A stretch of 13,896 nucleotides of DNA from an uncultured Micrococcales bacterium (GTDB taxonomy: Bacteria; Actinomycetota; Actinomycetes; Actinomycetales; Microbacteriaceae): contig CAINTU010000030.1 in the NCBI GenBank assembly GCA_903853515.1, positions 1 through 13,896 of the forward strand, given 5' to 3'. Below are positions 5,355 through 13,518 of the stretch, in pieces. Below the pieces are notes generated by a model that saw nothing but the letters and a program-made list of their open reading frames with translations, had not been told where the DNA came from and made no database searches. How positions within the stretch are numbered: position 1 is the stretch's first letter; the number at the start of each line of letters is the position of its first letter. Position numbers and translations under genes: made by a program.

Positions 5355-8217
5355 ATGCCGCCAAAGCTGCGAGCACTGCCGCCTTCAAACGCGCGTCTGC
5401 CTTGCCATAGGCGGCCCAATCGCCAGCGGCCATAGCGGCCGACTTGTCGTCTAGAGCCTGACGGGCGTTAGCCAAAGCGGCTGCAAGTTTTTGTGCCTTG
5501 GTCTCGCCAGGCACGGTGCCCCCGCCACCCGAGTTCGTGTTGCCACTGAACAGCGAGTTTAGGGCAGCGTCGAGAGTGTCTTCGAACGCGATCTTGTCGC
5601 CGAAGGCAACCAAAACTTTTTTGAGCAGCGGGAACGATGTGCCACCGGTCGACTGAATATAAACCGGTTGAACATAAAGCAATCCACCACCCACTGGCAG
5701 TGTCAACAAGTTGCCGTCGAGCACCTTGGTTGAGCCCTGGCGCAAAATGTTCAACAGCTTCGAAACTTCTGAATCAGAGTTGAAGTCGTTTTGCACCTGA
5801 CCTGGGCCAGGCACGATAGCCGTGCGGGGCAAAGTCAAAAGCTCCAATCGCCCATAGCTCGAAGCAACCGTGCCTTTCGTAGATCCAGCGTCAGAGTTCG
5901 CAACCAAATAACCGGTCAAAACATTTCGAGTTGATGAACCAGTCGAACGCGGAATAAACGTCGAATAAATTGAGAAGGCCGACTTAGCATCTGCCGGTGT
6001 CTTCATCGAAAGGTAATAGGGCGGCTGGTAGGCACCAGGGTTCCAGGCGTTGGTCACTGGGTCGTTCGGCGTCATCCATGCGTCTTGCTGTGAATAAAAC
6101 GCACCAGCATCTTTGACGTGATATTGACCAAGGATTGCTCGTTGCACGCGGAACATATCGGCCGGATACCTGACGTGCGATAGCAACGCACCAGACATCT
6201 CGCTGACCGGGCGCACAGTGCCAGGGTAAATCTTCATGTAGGTCTTCAAGATCGGGTCTTTGGCATCCCAGGCATAAAGCTTGACCGAACCATCGTAGGC
6301 ATCAACTGTGGCCTTAACCGAATTGCGAATGTAGTTAATTTGCGTGCCACCAGTGTCGACGGCTCCGGTTGAATCGCTCAATACGGTGTCTAGGTTTTCG
6401 GCCCGCGAATAGGGGTAATTCGCCGAGGTGGTGTAGCCATCGACAATCCACTTGACGCGGCCATCAACAACTGCCGGATAAATGTCGCTATCGAGAGTCA
6501 GATAAGGCGCAACCGCAGCCACACGATCGATTGGGTTGCGGTCATAAAGAATCTGAGAGCTGTCGGTAACGGCATCTGAAAGCAGAATCTGTTCGCTTTT
6601 GAACTTGAGCGCATAAGCGACGCGTTTGACAAAGCTGTCGAGCTTGGGGCCACCGTTGCCGGCGAAACTCGTCATGGTCTGCTGATCACTCGATGCACTC
6701 GCCGAAGAAGCTGGGTAATCGAGCTCTCGAGGCGTTGCACCGTTTGGCGCGCCAACAATCGAATAGCTTGGCGAGTTTTCACCAAAATAAATGCGCGGTT
6801 CGTATTTGCCTAGCAAGCCCTTTGACGGTATTCCCGATTGCAAAAACACCGGCTGGCCATCGACAGTGCGCTGGTTGCCGTAGGCAGCAACAACGCCATA
6901 GCCATGGGTATAGACGATCGTGTCGTTATACCAAGATTGCGAAGAACCAAGCCCTGACTGGTTCAGATCACGAACAGCCAGAACTGTGTCTTGGGTCTTG
7001 TTGCCAATCTGATATCGGTCAACATCAAGCGAACCGGCAAAGTTGTAATACTGGCGGTATTGCTCGAGTTGTCTAAACGATGCGCTGACCAATTCTGGGT
7101 CGAGAATTCGAATCTGCGTGGTTGTTGCGGCATCTTGCAATAGCGCAGCAGATGACGCCGTAGTGGTCGCGTTATAGGGAACCTCTTTGACGTTATCTAG
7201 CCCATATGCGGTTCTGGTCGCCGTAATGTTTCGCTGAATAAAAGCAGACTCAAGGGTGCGCTCGTTTGGCACCACTTGAAAATTCTGCACAATCCACGGG
7301 TAAATGCCGCTCAAAACAATTGAGCTAACAACCATCAAGGCGGTGCCCAGAATTGAAAGGCGCCACTTGCCGATAACTGCGGTCACCAAGAAAAGCACGG
7401 CAACAAGAACGCCGATAGCCGCCATGATTTGCAGGCCAGGAATCTGCGCGTTCACATCTGAGTAGGTAGCGCCAGTGAAAAGTCCGGCTGGGCTAGTGAG
7501 AGTTTCGTATTGGTTCAGCCAAAGATTTGCGGCAGTCGCCAATAAAAACAGTGCCGCCAAGATCGCCACCTGATAGCGGGCAAATTTGGTGAAGGTCGCG
7601 CTGCGGCCAGAGAACTTGATTGCGCCATAAACAATGTGCACAACAAGCGCCGGCAAAAGTGCAAGCACAATCGCTGCGGTTATATAACCAACCAGCATCG
7701 TATAAAACGGCAGGTCAAAAAGATAAAAACCAACATCGAGATGAAACTGCGGGTCTGTCACACCGGTATAGCTGTGGTTTGTGAACGCAAGGATTGTGGT
7801 CCACTCGCCCGAAATCGACCCGCCAACAATTAGTGCAAGCAGCACTGGCACACCGATGAAAATAAGTTTGCGCAAACGCTCGAGGGACTGTTTGATTTCG
7901 TCGAGCCCACGGCCAAAGGCTGAGCCGCCTGTTACATAAACTGGACGGTTGCGGTAGGCCAAAAATAGGTTTAGCCAGATAAATGCGCCAACAATTAACG
8001 CGCCGACAATGAACGTGGTGGCTTGTGAGCTTATCTGTTTGGTGAACACCGAGAGATAACCAAGTTGGTCGAACCAAAGCACCTGGGTATACACACCGGC
8101 GATTGAACTTAGAGCAATGAATACGGCGACGATTATTGCTATTGAGATTCTTAGAGATCTGCGGCGTCTAATCGAAGCTGCGCTTCGCTGTGGTGCCTTC
8201 GGTCTTGCAGTGCTCAC
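5344..8217 (-). CDS. UPF0182 family integral membrane protein
   Basis: Large membrane protein of unknown biochemical role, widespread in Actinobacteria (COG1615; Rv3193c in M. tuberculosis). 957 residues, normal for the family. A basic N-terminus precedes seven hydrophobic segments at about 24-44, 66-88, 118-136, 169-196, 216-234, 262-282 and 287-308. Between them are the family features LWFDQLGY (47-54) and FHLDVGFYLFDLPFY (158-172). After the last segment comes VVPNERTLESAFIQRNITAT and a very long, probably extracellular part (about 310-890), then a Gly-rich linker and an Ala-rich helical tail. The start is GTG 8217, with AGGAG 5 bases upstream. The gene follows the ylbL-like gene by 8 bases, with the Shine-Dalgarno overlapping that stop codon, so translation is probably coupled. 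Confidence 0.95.
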   Translation of the reverse strand: MSTARPKAPQRSAASIRRRRSLRISIAIIVAVFIALSSIAGVYTQVLWFDQLGYLSVFTKQISSQATTFIVGALIVGAFIWLNLFLAYRNRPVYVTGGSAFGRGLDEIKQSLERLRKLIFIGVPVLLALIVGGSISGEWTTILAFTNHSYTGVTDPQFHLDVGFYLFDLPFYTMLVGYITAAIVLALLPALVVHIVYGAIKFSGRSATFTKFARYQVAILAALFLLATAANLWLNQYETLTSPAGLFTGATYSDVNAQIPGLQIMAAIGVLVAVLFLVTAVIGKWRLSILGTALMVVSSIVLSGIYPWIVQNFQVVPNERTLESAFIQRNITATRTAYGLDNVKEVPYNATTTASSAALLQDAATTTQIRILDPELVSASFRQLEQYRQYYNFAGSLDVDRYQIGNKTQDTVLAVRDLNQSGLGSSQSWYNDTIVYTHGYGVVAAYGNQRTVDGQPVFLQSGIPSKGLLGKYEPRIYFGENSPSYSIVGAPNGATPRELDYPASSASASSDQQTMTSFAGNGGPKLDSFVKRVAYALKFKSEQILLSDAVTDSSQILYDRNPIDRVAAVAPYLTLDSDIYPAVVDGRVKWIVDGYTTSANYPYSRAENLDTVLSDSTGAVDTGGTQINYIRNSVKATVDAYDGSVKLYAWDAKDPILKTYMKIYPGTVRPVSEMSGALLSHVRYPADMFRVQRAILGQYHVKDAGAFYSQQDAWMTPNDPVTNAWNPGAYQPPYYLSMKTPADAKSAFSIYSTFIPRSTGSSTRNVLTGYLVANSDAGSTKGTVASSYGRLELLTLPRTAIVPGPGQVQNDFNSDSEVSKLLNILRQGSTKVLDGNLLTLPVGGGLLYVQPVYIQSTGGTSFPLLKKVLVAFGDKIAFEDTLDAALNSLFSGNTNSGGGGTVPGETKAQKLAAALANARQALDDKSAAMAAGDWAAYGKADARLKAAVLAALAASGN

Positions 8218-8222
8218 TTTTG

Positions 8223-8227
8223 CTCCT
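8223..8227 (-). promoter_or_regulatory. Shine-Dalgarno of the UPF0182 gene, overlapping the upstream stop
   Basis: Minus-strand AGGAG lies 5 bases ahead of the GTG start at 8217. Its first two bases, A and G, belong to the TAG stop of the ylbL-like gene (stop at 8226-8228). This supports the GTG start and suggests that ribosomes finishing the upstream gene reinitiate here. Confidence 0.75.
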
Positions 8228-9317
8228 ATTTTGTGCAGGTTGGCAACGACGATGTGTCGCCGCCAGAACTAATAACTTCTAACGCTTTGATTGCGTCGGT
8301 GAGTGTTGAAACCTTTGTGACGTGCAACCCGTCAGGTATGTGGCCGACGACCTCGTTGCAGTTTGACTCTGGCGCCAAGAACCATGTTGAGCCTGCGCGC
8401 AAAGCGGTATACATTTTTTGACGAATCCCCCCGATTGGCCCCACTTGACCACCGGCATCTATTGTGCCTGTTCCCGAAATATTTTCACTACCGGCCAGAG
8501 ACCCAGGCGTCAGCTTGTCATAGATGCCTAGAGCAAAAATCATGCCGCCGCTTGGGCCGCCCACGCCTGCCAGGTTCAACTTGACGCTAAACGGGAACTT
8601 ATTTTTAACATCGACATAAACGCCAACCCGATAGTGACCAGATTTCATCACTGGGCGAATCAGCACATCTAAAACCTTGCCAGCTCGGTCAAACTTAAAA
8701 GCGAGAGGCGCCTTGGCCTGCCAGCCTTGAATCACCTTGGTCAACTGGCTAAACGAGGTAATCGCAACACCATCGACACTCAAAATTTTGTCACCCACCT
8801 TGAATACTCCGTCAGCCGGAGTCTTCTTTGAAACCAGCGCCACAGAAAGTTCTGAGGTGAACGGAATTTTGAGTTGATTGAGTGCCGCTGCGATGGCATC
8901 TTGCTGCGAAGACGTCATCATGATTTGGTTGATTTGGTTGATTTCGGCCGATGAAGTGTCAGGCGCATAAACCTGATCCATGGGGGTAATGGCCGAAGCT
9001 GAATCAAAATATGCGGCAAGAAGCTCAATCGCCGACGGGCCACCGCCAGGCTGACCATAAACATTGACGGTCATCACGTTTAGCCGCGAATCGCTAGCAA
9101 AAGTCTTTTTGCCGGTGATCTCTATAACCGGGGTGCCTGCTGAGAGCGCCATCACGTTATAGGCAGGCCCGGGGCGTTCGATAACAAAAGGCAGCGGCAC
9201 GAACACTGCAGCCAAAAAGCCAGCTATCAGAAGCAAAAGGCCTACCCGAGCGATGATTCGCTTGGTGCGGCTTGAATTTTTCGCCGGCTGAGCATTGCCT
9301 GAAACAAACATTGACAT
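8226..9317 (-). CDS. YlbL-type PDZ / Lon-like (S16) protease, membrane-anchored
   Basis: 363 residues with one N-terminal membrane segment (about 22-45, IIARVGLLLLIAGFLAAVFV), then an extracytoplasmic part. A PDZ domain covers about 150-215 (VSKKTPADGVFKVGDKILSV, VDGVAI). The C-terminal part is a Lon-type protease domain with the Ser-Lys dyad: Ser256 in GGPSGGMIFALGIYD and Lys301 in GPIGGIRQKMYTA. The closing FLAPESNCNEV motif is also typical. It lacks the AAA+ part of true Lon. It corresponds to Rv3194c/B. subtilis YlbL; substrates are not evident. It is the first gene of a pair with UPF0182. The start at ATG 9317 has no Shine-Dalgarno, and a second ATG lies at 9311. A candidate -10 eight bases upstream suggests a leaderless mRNA. 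A 9-bp repeat gives INQINQ at about 127-132. Confidence 0.95.
   Translation of the reverse strand: MSMFVSGNAQPAKNSSRTKRIIARVGLLLLIAGFLAAVFVPLPFVIERPGPAYNVMALSAGTPVIEITGKKTFASDSRLNVMTVNVYGQPGGGPSAIELLAAYFDSASAITPMDQVYAPDTSSAEINQINQIMMTSSQQDAIAAALNQLKIPFTSELSVALVSKKTPADGVFKVGDKILSVDGVAITSFSQLTKVIQGWQAKAPLAFKFDRAGKVLDVLIRPVMKSGHYRVGVYVDVKNKFPFSVKLNLAGVGGPSGGMIFALGIYDKLTPGSLAGSENISGTGTIDAGGQVGPIGGIRQKMYTALRAGSTWFLAPESNCNEVVGHIPDGLHVTKVSTLTDAIKALEVISSGGDTSSLPTCTK
8922..8939. repeat. 9-bp in-frame tandem repeat in the ylbL-like gene
   Basis: gatttggtt occurs twice in a row, followed by a further partial copy (gattt). It encodes the repeated tripeptide in EINQINQIM. The frame is kept. It is a minor slippage product between the membrane anchor and the PDZ domain. 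Confidence 0.8.
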
Positions 9318-9373
9318 TAGATATAACTCTAAGCGACTAGCAACCTCGGTCGGTTAGCCTATTAGCGATAACA
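9318..9373. promoter_or_regulatory. 56-bp divergent promoter region between ylbL-like and DUF2342 genes
   Basis: The gap must drive both directions. For the minus strand, TAGAGT (9326-9331) fits TANNNT and lies 8 bases ahead of the ylbL-like ATG at 9317, consistent with a leaderless mRNA. For the plus strand, TAGCCT (9355-9360) fits the same pattern and would give a short leader before the ATG at 9374. Neither has a good -35, and no Shine-Dalgarno is seen on either side. With so little room, the two promoters probably influence each other. Confidence 0.4.
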
Positions 9374-9389
9374 ATGAGCGATAACAACG
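9364..9389 (+). repeat. 13-bp duplication across the start codon of the DUF2342 gene
   Basis: agcgataacaatg (9364-9376) is followed directly by agcgataacaacg (9377-9389), 12 of 13 bases the same. The first copy ends in the ATG start, and the second encodes Ser-Asp-Asn-Asn. A duplication here could have replaced the earlier 5' leader and explains why no Shine-Dalgarno is present. Confidence 0.8.
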
Positions 9390-10711
9390 AGAATTTGCCG
9401 AACGGCATGCCTGATCCAGAAGATCTGCGCCGTATTTGGCAAGAAATGCTTAATCAAGGCCTAGACCCTGAGGCCCTTGCCGAGGCTGCCGGTTTTGATG
9501 GCAGCCCAGAATCGATGCAAGCTATGTTTGCCAACATTCAAGGCGCTTTCATCAATCAAGGCTCTATTGTCGACGCGTCTCAGGTTAACTGGGGCGAGGC
9601 AGCCAAAAAGGCCAAAGAAATTGCCGCTGCCGGGGCCCTAGCCCTTGATGATCAATCTAGAAAGAAAGTCTTAGATGCGATTGGTATCGCAAACCTCTGG
9701 CTAAATGAGGCCACTGAGATTTCTTCGATTTCGCTCGAGCCAAAGCTGTTGAGTCGAATGCTCTGGGTTGACGATGCAATGCCACTTTTTCGCGAACTCG
9801 CAGAGCCAGTGGCAGACCGAATGAACCATGCATTGGCCGAAGCGATCCAATCGCAACTGCCAGAAGAATTCGCCGCGAGCCTCAAAAGTGCAGGCGATCT
9901 GATGCGCGCGGCAGGGGCGATGATGTTTGCAATGCAACTAGGTCAAGCGCTCGGTCAACTTTCACGCGAAGCGCTCAACGGTTCTGAGATTGGGTTGCCG
10001 ATTTATCAAGACCAGAGGCCGGCGTTCGTGGTTCAAAACATGATTGCCTTCGCCCAGTCGCTCGAACTTGGTTTAGATGCCGACCAGGCTTATATCTTTT
10101 TGGTGTTGCGCGAGATGGCGCACGCCAGGTTGTTTAAGCACAGTCGCTGGTTGCGAGAAAAAGTTGTTGCCCAAATTCGAGAGTACGCAGCAGGCATCAC
10201 GCTCGATACAAGCAAGATGACCGACATCGCTGAAGAATACGACCCGCAGAATCCTGAAGAGCTACGCATCGCTTTAGAAACCGGCGCTTTCTTATCGCAG
10301 CGAACCGATGCCCAACAGCAGGCCCTAGACCGCATCGAAACCAACCTGGCTCTTATTGAAGGTTGGGTCGATGCTGTTTCAAGTGAGGCGGCTAGGCGCT
10401 TGCCTAAAGGTGCTGCAGTGCAAGAGGCCATTAGGCGACGACGCGCAACCGGCGGGCCAGCTGAGCGCACTTTTGCAACTTTGGTTGGTTTAGAGCTAAG
10501 ACCCAAGCGCATGCGTGAAGCTGCCGAACTTTGGCGCCAAATTGGTGCCGCCGTTGGCTCAGAACGTCGCGATGCACTTTGGAACCACCCTGATCTATTG
10601 CCCACTAGCGCCGACATTGACCAGCCGGCTGGTTTTGTTGCCAGGCTGAAAGCTGAGCTGGGCATCGGTGATGCCATGGACCAAGCATTGCGAGATTTGC
10701 TCGACGAATGA
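9374..10711 (+). CDS. DUF2342 zincin-like putative metalloprotease
   Basis: 445 residues, cytoplasmic by the absence of a signal or membrane segment. It belongs to the actinobacterial DUF2342/zincin_2 family (Rv3195 in M. tuberculosis; sometimes annotated zinc-dependent metalloprotease or coenzyme F420-associated). Diagnostic stretches are GLPIYQDQRPAFVVQNMIAF (207-226), LREMAHARLF (245-254), LIEGWVDAVSSEAARRLP (327-344), RRRRATGGPAERTFATLVGL (354-373) and LWNHPDLLPTSADID (402-416). The predicted zincin helix reads R-E-x-x-H (246-250), not H-E-x-x-H, as I recall for this family, so peptidase activity is not assured. The N-terminal 70 residues are acidic and Gln/Asn-rich. It is divergent from ylbL-like and followed after 52 bases by the ThiF-like gene. 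Confidence 0.92.
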   Translation: MSDNNENLPNGMPDPEDLRRIWQEMLNQGLDPEALAEAAGFDGSPESMQAMFANIQGAFINQGSIVDASQVNWGEAAKKAKEIAAAGALALDDQSRKKVLDAIGIANLWLNEATEISSISLEPKLLSRMLWVDDAMPLFRELAEPVADRMNHALAEAIQSQLPEEFAASLKSAGDLMRAAGAMMFAMQLGQALGQLSREALNGSEIGLPIYQDQRPAFVVQNMIAFAQSLELGLDADQAYIFLVLREMAHARLFKHSRWLREKVVAQIREYAAGITLDTSKMTDIAEEYDPQNPEELRIALETGAFLSQRTDAQQQALDRIETNLALIEGWVDAVSSEAARRLPKGAAVQEAIRRRRATGGPAERTFATLVGLELRPKRMREAAELWRQIGAAVGSERRDALWNHPDLLPTSADIDQPAGFVARLKAELGIGDAMDQALRDLLDE

Positions 10712-10763
10712 GTCGCTGTGCATAAACGCCGGGCTCAAGATTGCAAAAAAGTTATCTTTTGGC

Positions 10764-11834
10764 ATGACCAAAAGAATCAATCCTGCGCTGCCACGACTTT
10801 GGCGCGACCCTTTGACCATGCAACTTGGCCTTGGCCGAAACGCCGTGGTTATTAACCAAATCACAACCGTCGAAGAACGCATTATCGAGTTGCTTCAACT
10901 AGGCATAGCCGACAACCAGACCACACAAATTGATGATTTGGTTGGTGCCCAGAACGCCACCACAGCGTCGTTGCTCGATCGACTTGGGTCAGCTGTAATC
11001 GGCGATGCCAAGGGTAAGGCTCTGAACACAAACTGGCTCGAGCAGAGCTTTGCCGAAATTGTGAGAGTGGCCTACGAACACAATGTGAACCCTCAGATGG
11101 TTCTCGCCGAGCGAGCGAGTCGATTGGTGCACATCGATTATCTTGACCGATCAGGACTAATGCTCATGAAGGCCTTGGGCGCAGCGGGGGTAAGTCAGTT
11201 CGCAAGCCACGATCGCGGCAGAGTGGCCGAAACCGATCTTTCTGCGCTTGGTTATTCGACTGAACAACTGGGTCTTCGGCGAGCTGACGCGGCTTTAGCG
11301 GCGCTTGAGGCTGCGGGGTTCTCGCCAGCGCTGGTTTCAAGCAAAGGCAAAAGGCGTGCTCTATTGACTTTGCTAAACGAGAACTTCAAAGCAAAAATCG
11401 ATATCGCAATTCTGATTTCTCATCGACTGCCAAACATCAACTCGCAACGCCGTCTTGAAAATTCAGACTGCAGACACATCAACATCGAATACAGCGAAGA
11501 CTATGTCTCTATTAGCCCGATCTTGCAACGCTCTAAAACACCTTGCCTCACTTGCTATCAAAAGACAAAAACAGCCGAAGACGAAACCTGGCCTGCCATT
11601 GCCACTCAAATCACACAAATGACAAGAGACCAAGATGATGTGGCGGCGCTGCTTTTGGCATGTGGGTTAGCGTGCCGATTAGTGATCGCAGAACTCGATC
11701 GAATTGCAGGCTTCAACGTTGAAAGTGAGAACCTAGGATGGCAGCTCGATCGAGCAACGGGTGACATCGTGCGTTTCAGTTTTGATTTTGCTGCCGATTG
11801 TGAATGCCGTGGTGCTTCGAGCGCGGCTAACTAA
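10764..11834 (+). CDS. Orphan E1/ThiF-like protein resembling TOMM cyclodehydratase partners
   Basis: I start it at ATG 10764 (MTKRINPALPRLWRD), not at the in-frame ATG 10668 inside the upstream gene, because the family opens with this NPALP-LWRD motif; the product has 356 residues. About 1-85 look like the winged-helix peptide-binding part, and 117-160 like the E1/ThiF nucleotide-binding region (GLMLMKALGAAGVSQFASHD), but the Gly-x-Gly-x-x-Gly loop is gone (RLVHIDYLDRSG). Later come Cys261/Cys264 in TPCLTCYQ, WPAIATQI, and a C-terminal Cys346-x-Cys348, the expected zinc-binding cysteines. It corresponds in position to Rv3196. No YcaO, precursor peptide or transporter lies nearby, so a bacteriocin role is not supported. 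Function is unknown; it may work with the DUF2342 protein it follows. The convergent uvrD2 overlaps its end by 8 bases. Confidence 0.8.
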   Translation: MTKRINPALPRLWRDPLTMQLGLGRNAVVINQITTVEERIIELLQLGIADNQTTQIDDLVGAQNATTASLLDRLGSAVIGDAKGKALNTNWLEQSFAEIVRVAYEHNVNPQMVLAERASRLVHIDYLDRSGLMLMKALGAAGVSQFASHDRGRVAETDLSALGYSTEQLGLRRADAALAALEAAGFSPALVSSKGKRRALLTLLNENFKAKIDIAILISHRLPNINSQRRLENSDCRHINIEYSEDYVSISPILQRSKTPCLTCYQKTKTAEDETWPAIATQITQMTRDQDDVAALLLACGLACRLVIAELDRIAGFNVESENLGWQLDRATGDIVRFSFDFAADCECRGASSAAN

Positions 11835-13518
11835 ATTCTGGGCTGATTAGTTGCAAGAACCTGCTGGCCGAGCGCTCGCGCTGAGAATCAGATGTCTCTC
11901 GCTTTGACCAACTGAGCCAGAGCGAATCCTTGGCTCTGGTGATTGCGACATAAAAAAGTCTTTGCTCTTCTGCCAGCTGCTCTGGCTTGGTGGCATAGCT
12001 GATTGGCATATAGCCTTCGTTCGCCGAAAAGACATAAACGTTTTGCCACTCGAGGCCTTTAGCGGCATGCACGGTCGAGAGCGTTACTGCCTCGCGCTGA
12101 GGCTCATGCTGCGACCGTGCCCGCTCGTCGAGTTCTGTCGCGAGTTGTGCGACTGTGGCGTCAGCGCCGAGTTCGTCAGCGATGTCGACGAGCGCATTTA
12201 GGGCATCCCATTTTTCACGTGCAGGGCCTTGCAGATCACCCGGCATCGCCTGCCAGCCCAGCGATCTTGCCACGGCCGACATGCTTTCGAATGCTGCACG
12301 AGTTGGGTTGGTCATAGCTTCTGCTCGCACTAGGCGAACGGCACCGGTGACCTCTTGACGGTTGAAAAAGCGCTGGCCGCCGCGCACCTGGTATTCGATG
12401 CCTGCAGCACTCAAAGCGTTTTCTAGCGCTTCAGACTGAGAGTTAATGCGATAGAGCACAGCAATCTGGCTTGCCTTGGCGCCGCCAATCAATAGCCCGC
12501 CAATAGACGCAGCAATTGCTTTCGCCTCAAGATCTTGGGTCTCGAAGTTTTCAATTTTTAGCGAGGCGCCACCACCGCGAACAGATTCGAGCGCAGCCAT
12601 GGTTTGGTTTTGGGCTACGACCTTGTTCGCTGCCAAGATAATCGGCTCGACGCTGCGATAATTTTTGGTCAATTCGACAACGTTCGCATCGAGATATCGA
12701 GAAGAAAAGCTGTGCATAAACTCACTTGTTGCGCCGGCAAAGGTATAAATGGTTTGGTTCGGGTCGCCCACTGCGCAGATGTCGCTGTGATCACCAAGCC
12801 AAACATCTAATAGTTCTTGCTGCAGTTTCGAAATATCTTGATACTCGTCGACTGTGAAAAATCGATATTGTTGCTGAACGTGATTTAGGGCTCGGGGCTC
12901 TGCCCGCAACATTCCCAAGGTCAAAATCAAAACGTCTTCCCAGTCAACCTGACCAGCAGAAATTTTTAGGTCTTCGTATTTTTGCTGAACGCTCAGCGCA
13001 ACTGACGAAGACAACGTCGAAAGCGGCGGCCTGGTTGAAATCAGGTCGGCGTATTCATCGAGTGAAAGCATGTTGCATTTGCGCCATTCGATTTCTGCCG
13101 CCAAATCGCGAACAGTATTAGCGTCTAAACGAAGCTTCAACGCCTCGCCCGCCTTGCTAATCAGGTTCGCCTTCGACTCAATCACGCGGGGTGCGTTCAT
13201 CGAATAAAACTGTTGCCAAAAATAGTCGACTTGAGCCAGAGCTGCGGCGTGAAAAGTTTTCACATTCACAGAACCTGCATCAAGCGCTCTCAACCGTGCC
13301 CGCAGTTCACCGGCTGCACGGTTTGTATATGTGAGTGCAAGAATTCTGTTTTCGGTGAAGTCGCCAAGAGCAATGCCATAGGCAATGCGGTGTGTGATTG
13401 TGCGCGTCTTGCCTGTGCCTGCGCCAGCCAAAATCAATGTCGGGCCATGCAACGACATGGCCGCTTCGCGCTGTTGTTCATCTAGCGCTTCAAGGATTTG
13501 CTCGGCGGCCAGTGGCAT
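11827..13518 (-). CDS. uvrD2: UvrD/PcrA-family 3'-5' DNA helicase, UvrD2-type without HRDC domain
   Basis: SF1A ATP-dependent helicase for DNA repair. All motifs are present: Q-motif region (LDEQQREAA), Walker A AGAGTGKT (31-38), motif Ia ALTYTNRAAGEL (61-72), Walker B FTVDEYQD (221-228), motif III VGDPNQTIYTFAGA (250-263), NYRS (286-289), motif V TVHAAKGLEWQNVYVF (482-497) and motif VI LFYVAITRAKD (521-531). It ends at residue 563 soon after motif VI. M. tuberculosis UvrD2 is about 700 residues with a C-terminal HRDC domain, which is missing here; I see no frameshift, so this is probably a natural short form. The ATG shares its A with the nudC TGA stop, so translation is coupled. The symbol rests on the nudC neighbour and synteny. 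Confidence 0.93.
   Translation of the reverse strand: MPLAAEQILEALDEQQREAAMSLHGPTLILAGAGTGKTRTITHRIAYGIALGDFTENRILALTYTNRAAGELRARLRALDAGSVNVKTFHAAALAQVDYFWQQFYSMNAPRVIESKANLISKAGEALKLRLDANTVRDLAAEIEWRKCNMLSLDEYADLISTRPPLSTLSSSVALSVQQKYEDLKISAGQVDWEDVLILTLGMLRAEPRALNHVQQQYRFFTVDEYQDISKLQQELLDVWLGDHSDICAVGDPNQTIYTFAGATSEFMHSFSSRYLDANVVELTKNYRSVEPIILAANKVVAQNQTMAALESVRGGGASLKIENFETQDLEAKAIAASIGGLLIGGAKASQIAVLYRINSQSEALENALSAAGIEYQVRGGQRFFNRQEVTGAVRLVRAEAMTNPTRAAFESMSAVARSLGWQAMPGDLQGPAREKWDALNALVDIADELGADATVAQLATELDERARSQHEPQREAVTLSTVHAAKGLEWQNVYVFSANEGYMPISYATKPEQLAEEQRLFYVAITRAKDSLWLSWSKRETSDSQRERSASRFLQLISPEFS

Noticed and set aside
10090..10677. 195-codon minus-strand open frame opposite the DUF2342 gene
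   Set aside because: The plus-strand product carries all family motifs; the reverse frame is low-complexity Ser/Arg/Ala and has no ribosome site.
10668..10763. Upstream in-frame ATG that would extend the ThiF-like protein by 32 residues
   Set aside because: It would overlap the DUF2342 gene by 44 bases with no ribosome site, and the added residues do not resemble the family; the conserved start MTKRINPALP is at 10764.
10764..11834. Part of a RiPP/bacteriocin biosynthetic cluster
   Set aside because: No YcaO, precursor peptide, dehydrogenase or transporter gene is present, and the neighbours are housekeeping genes in conserved order.
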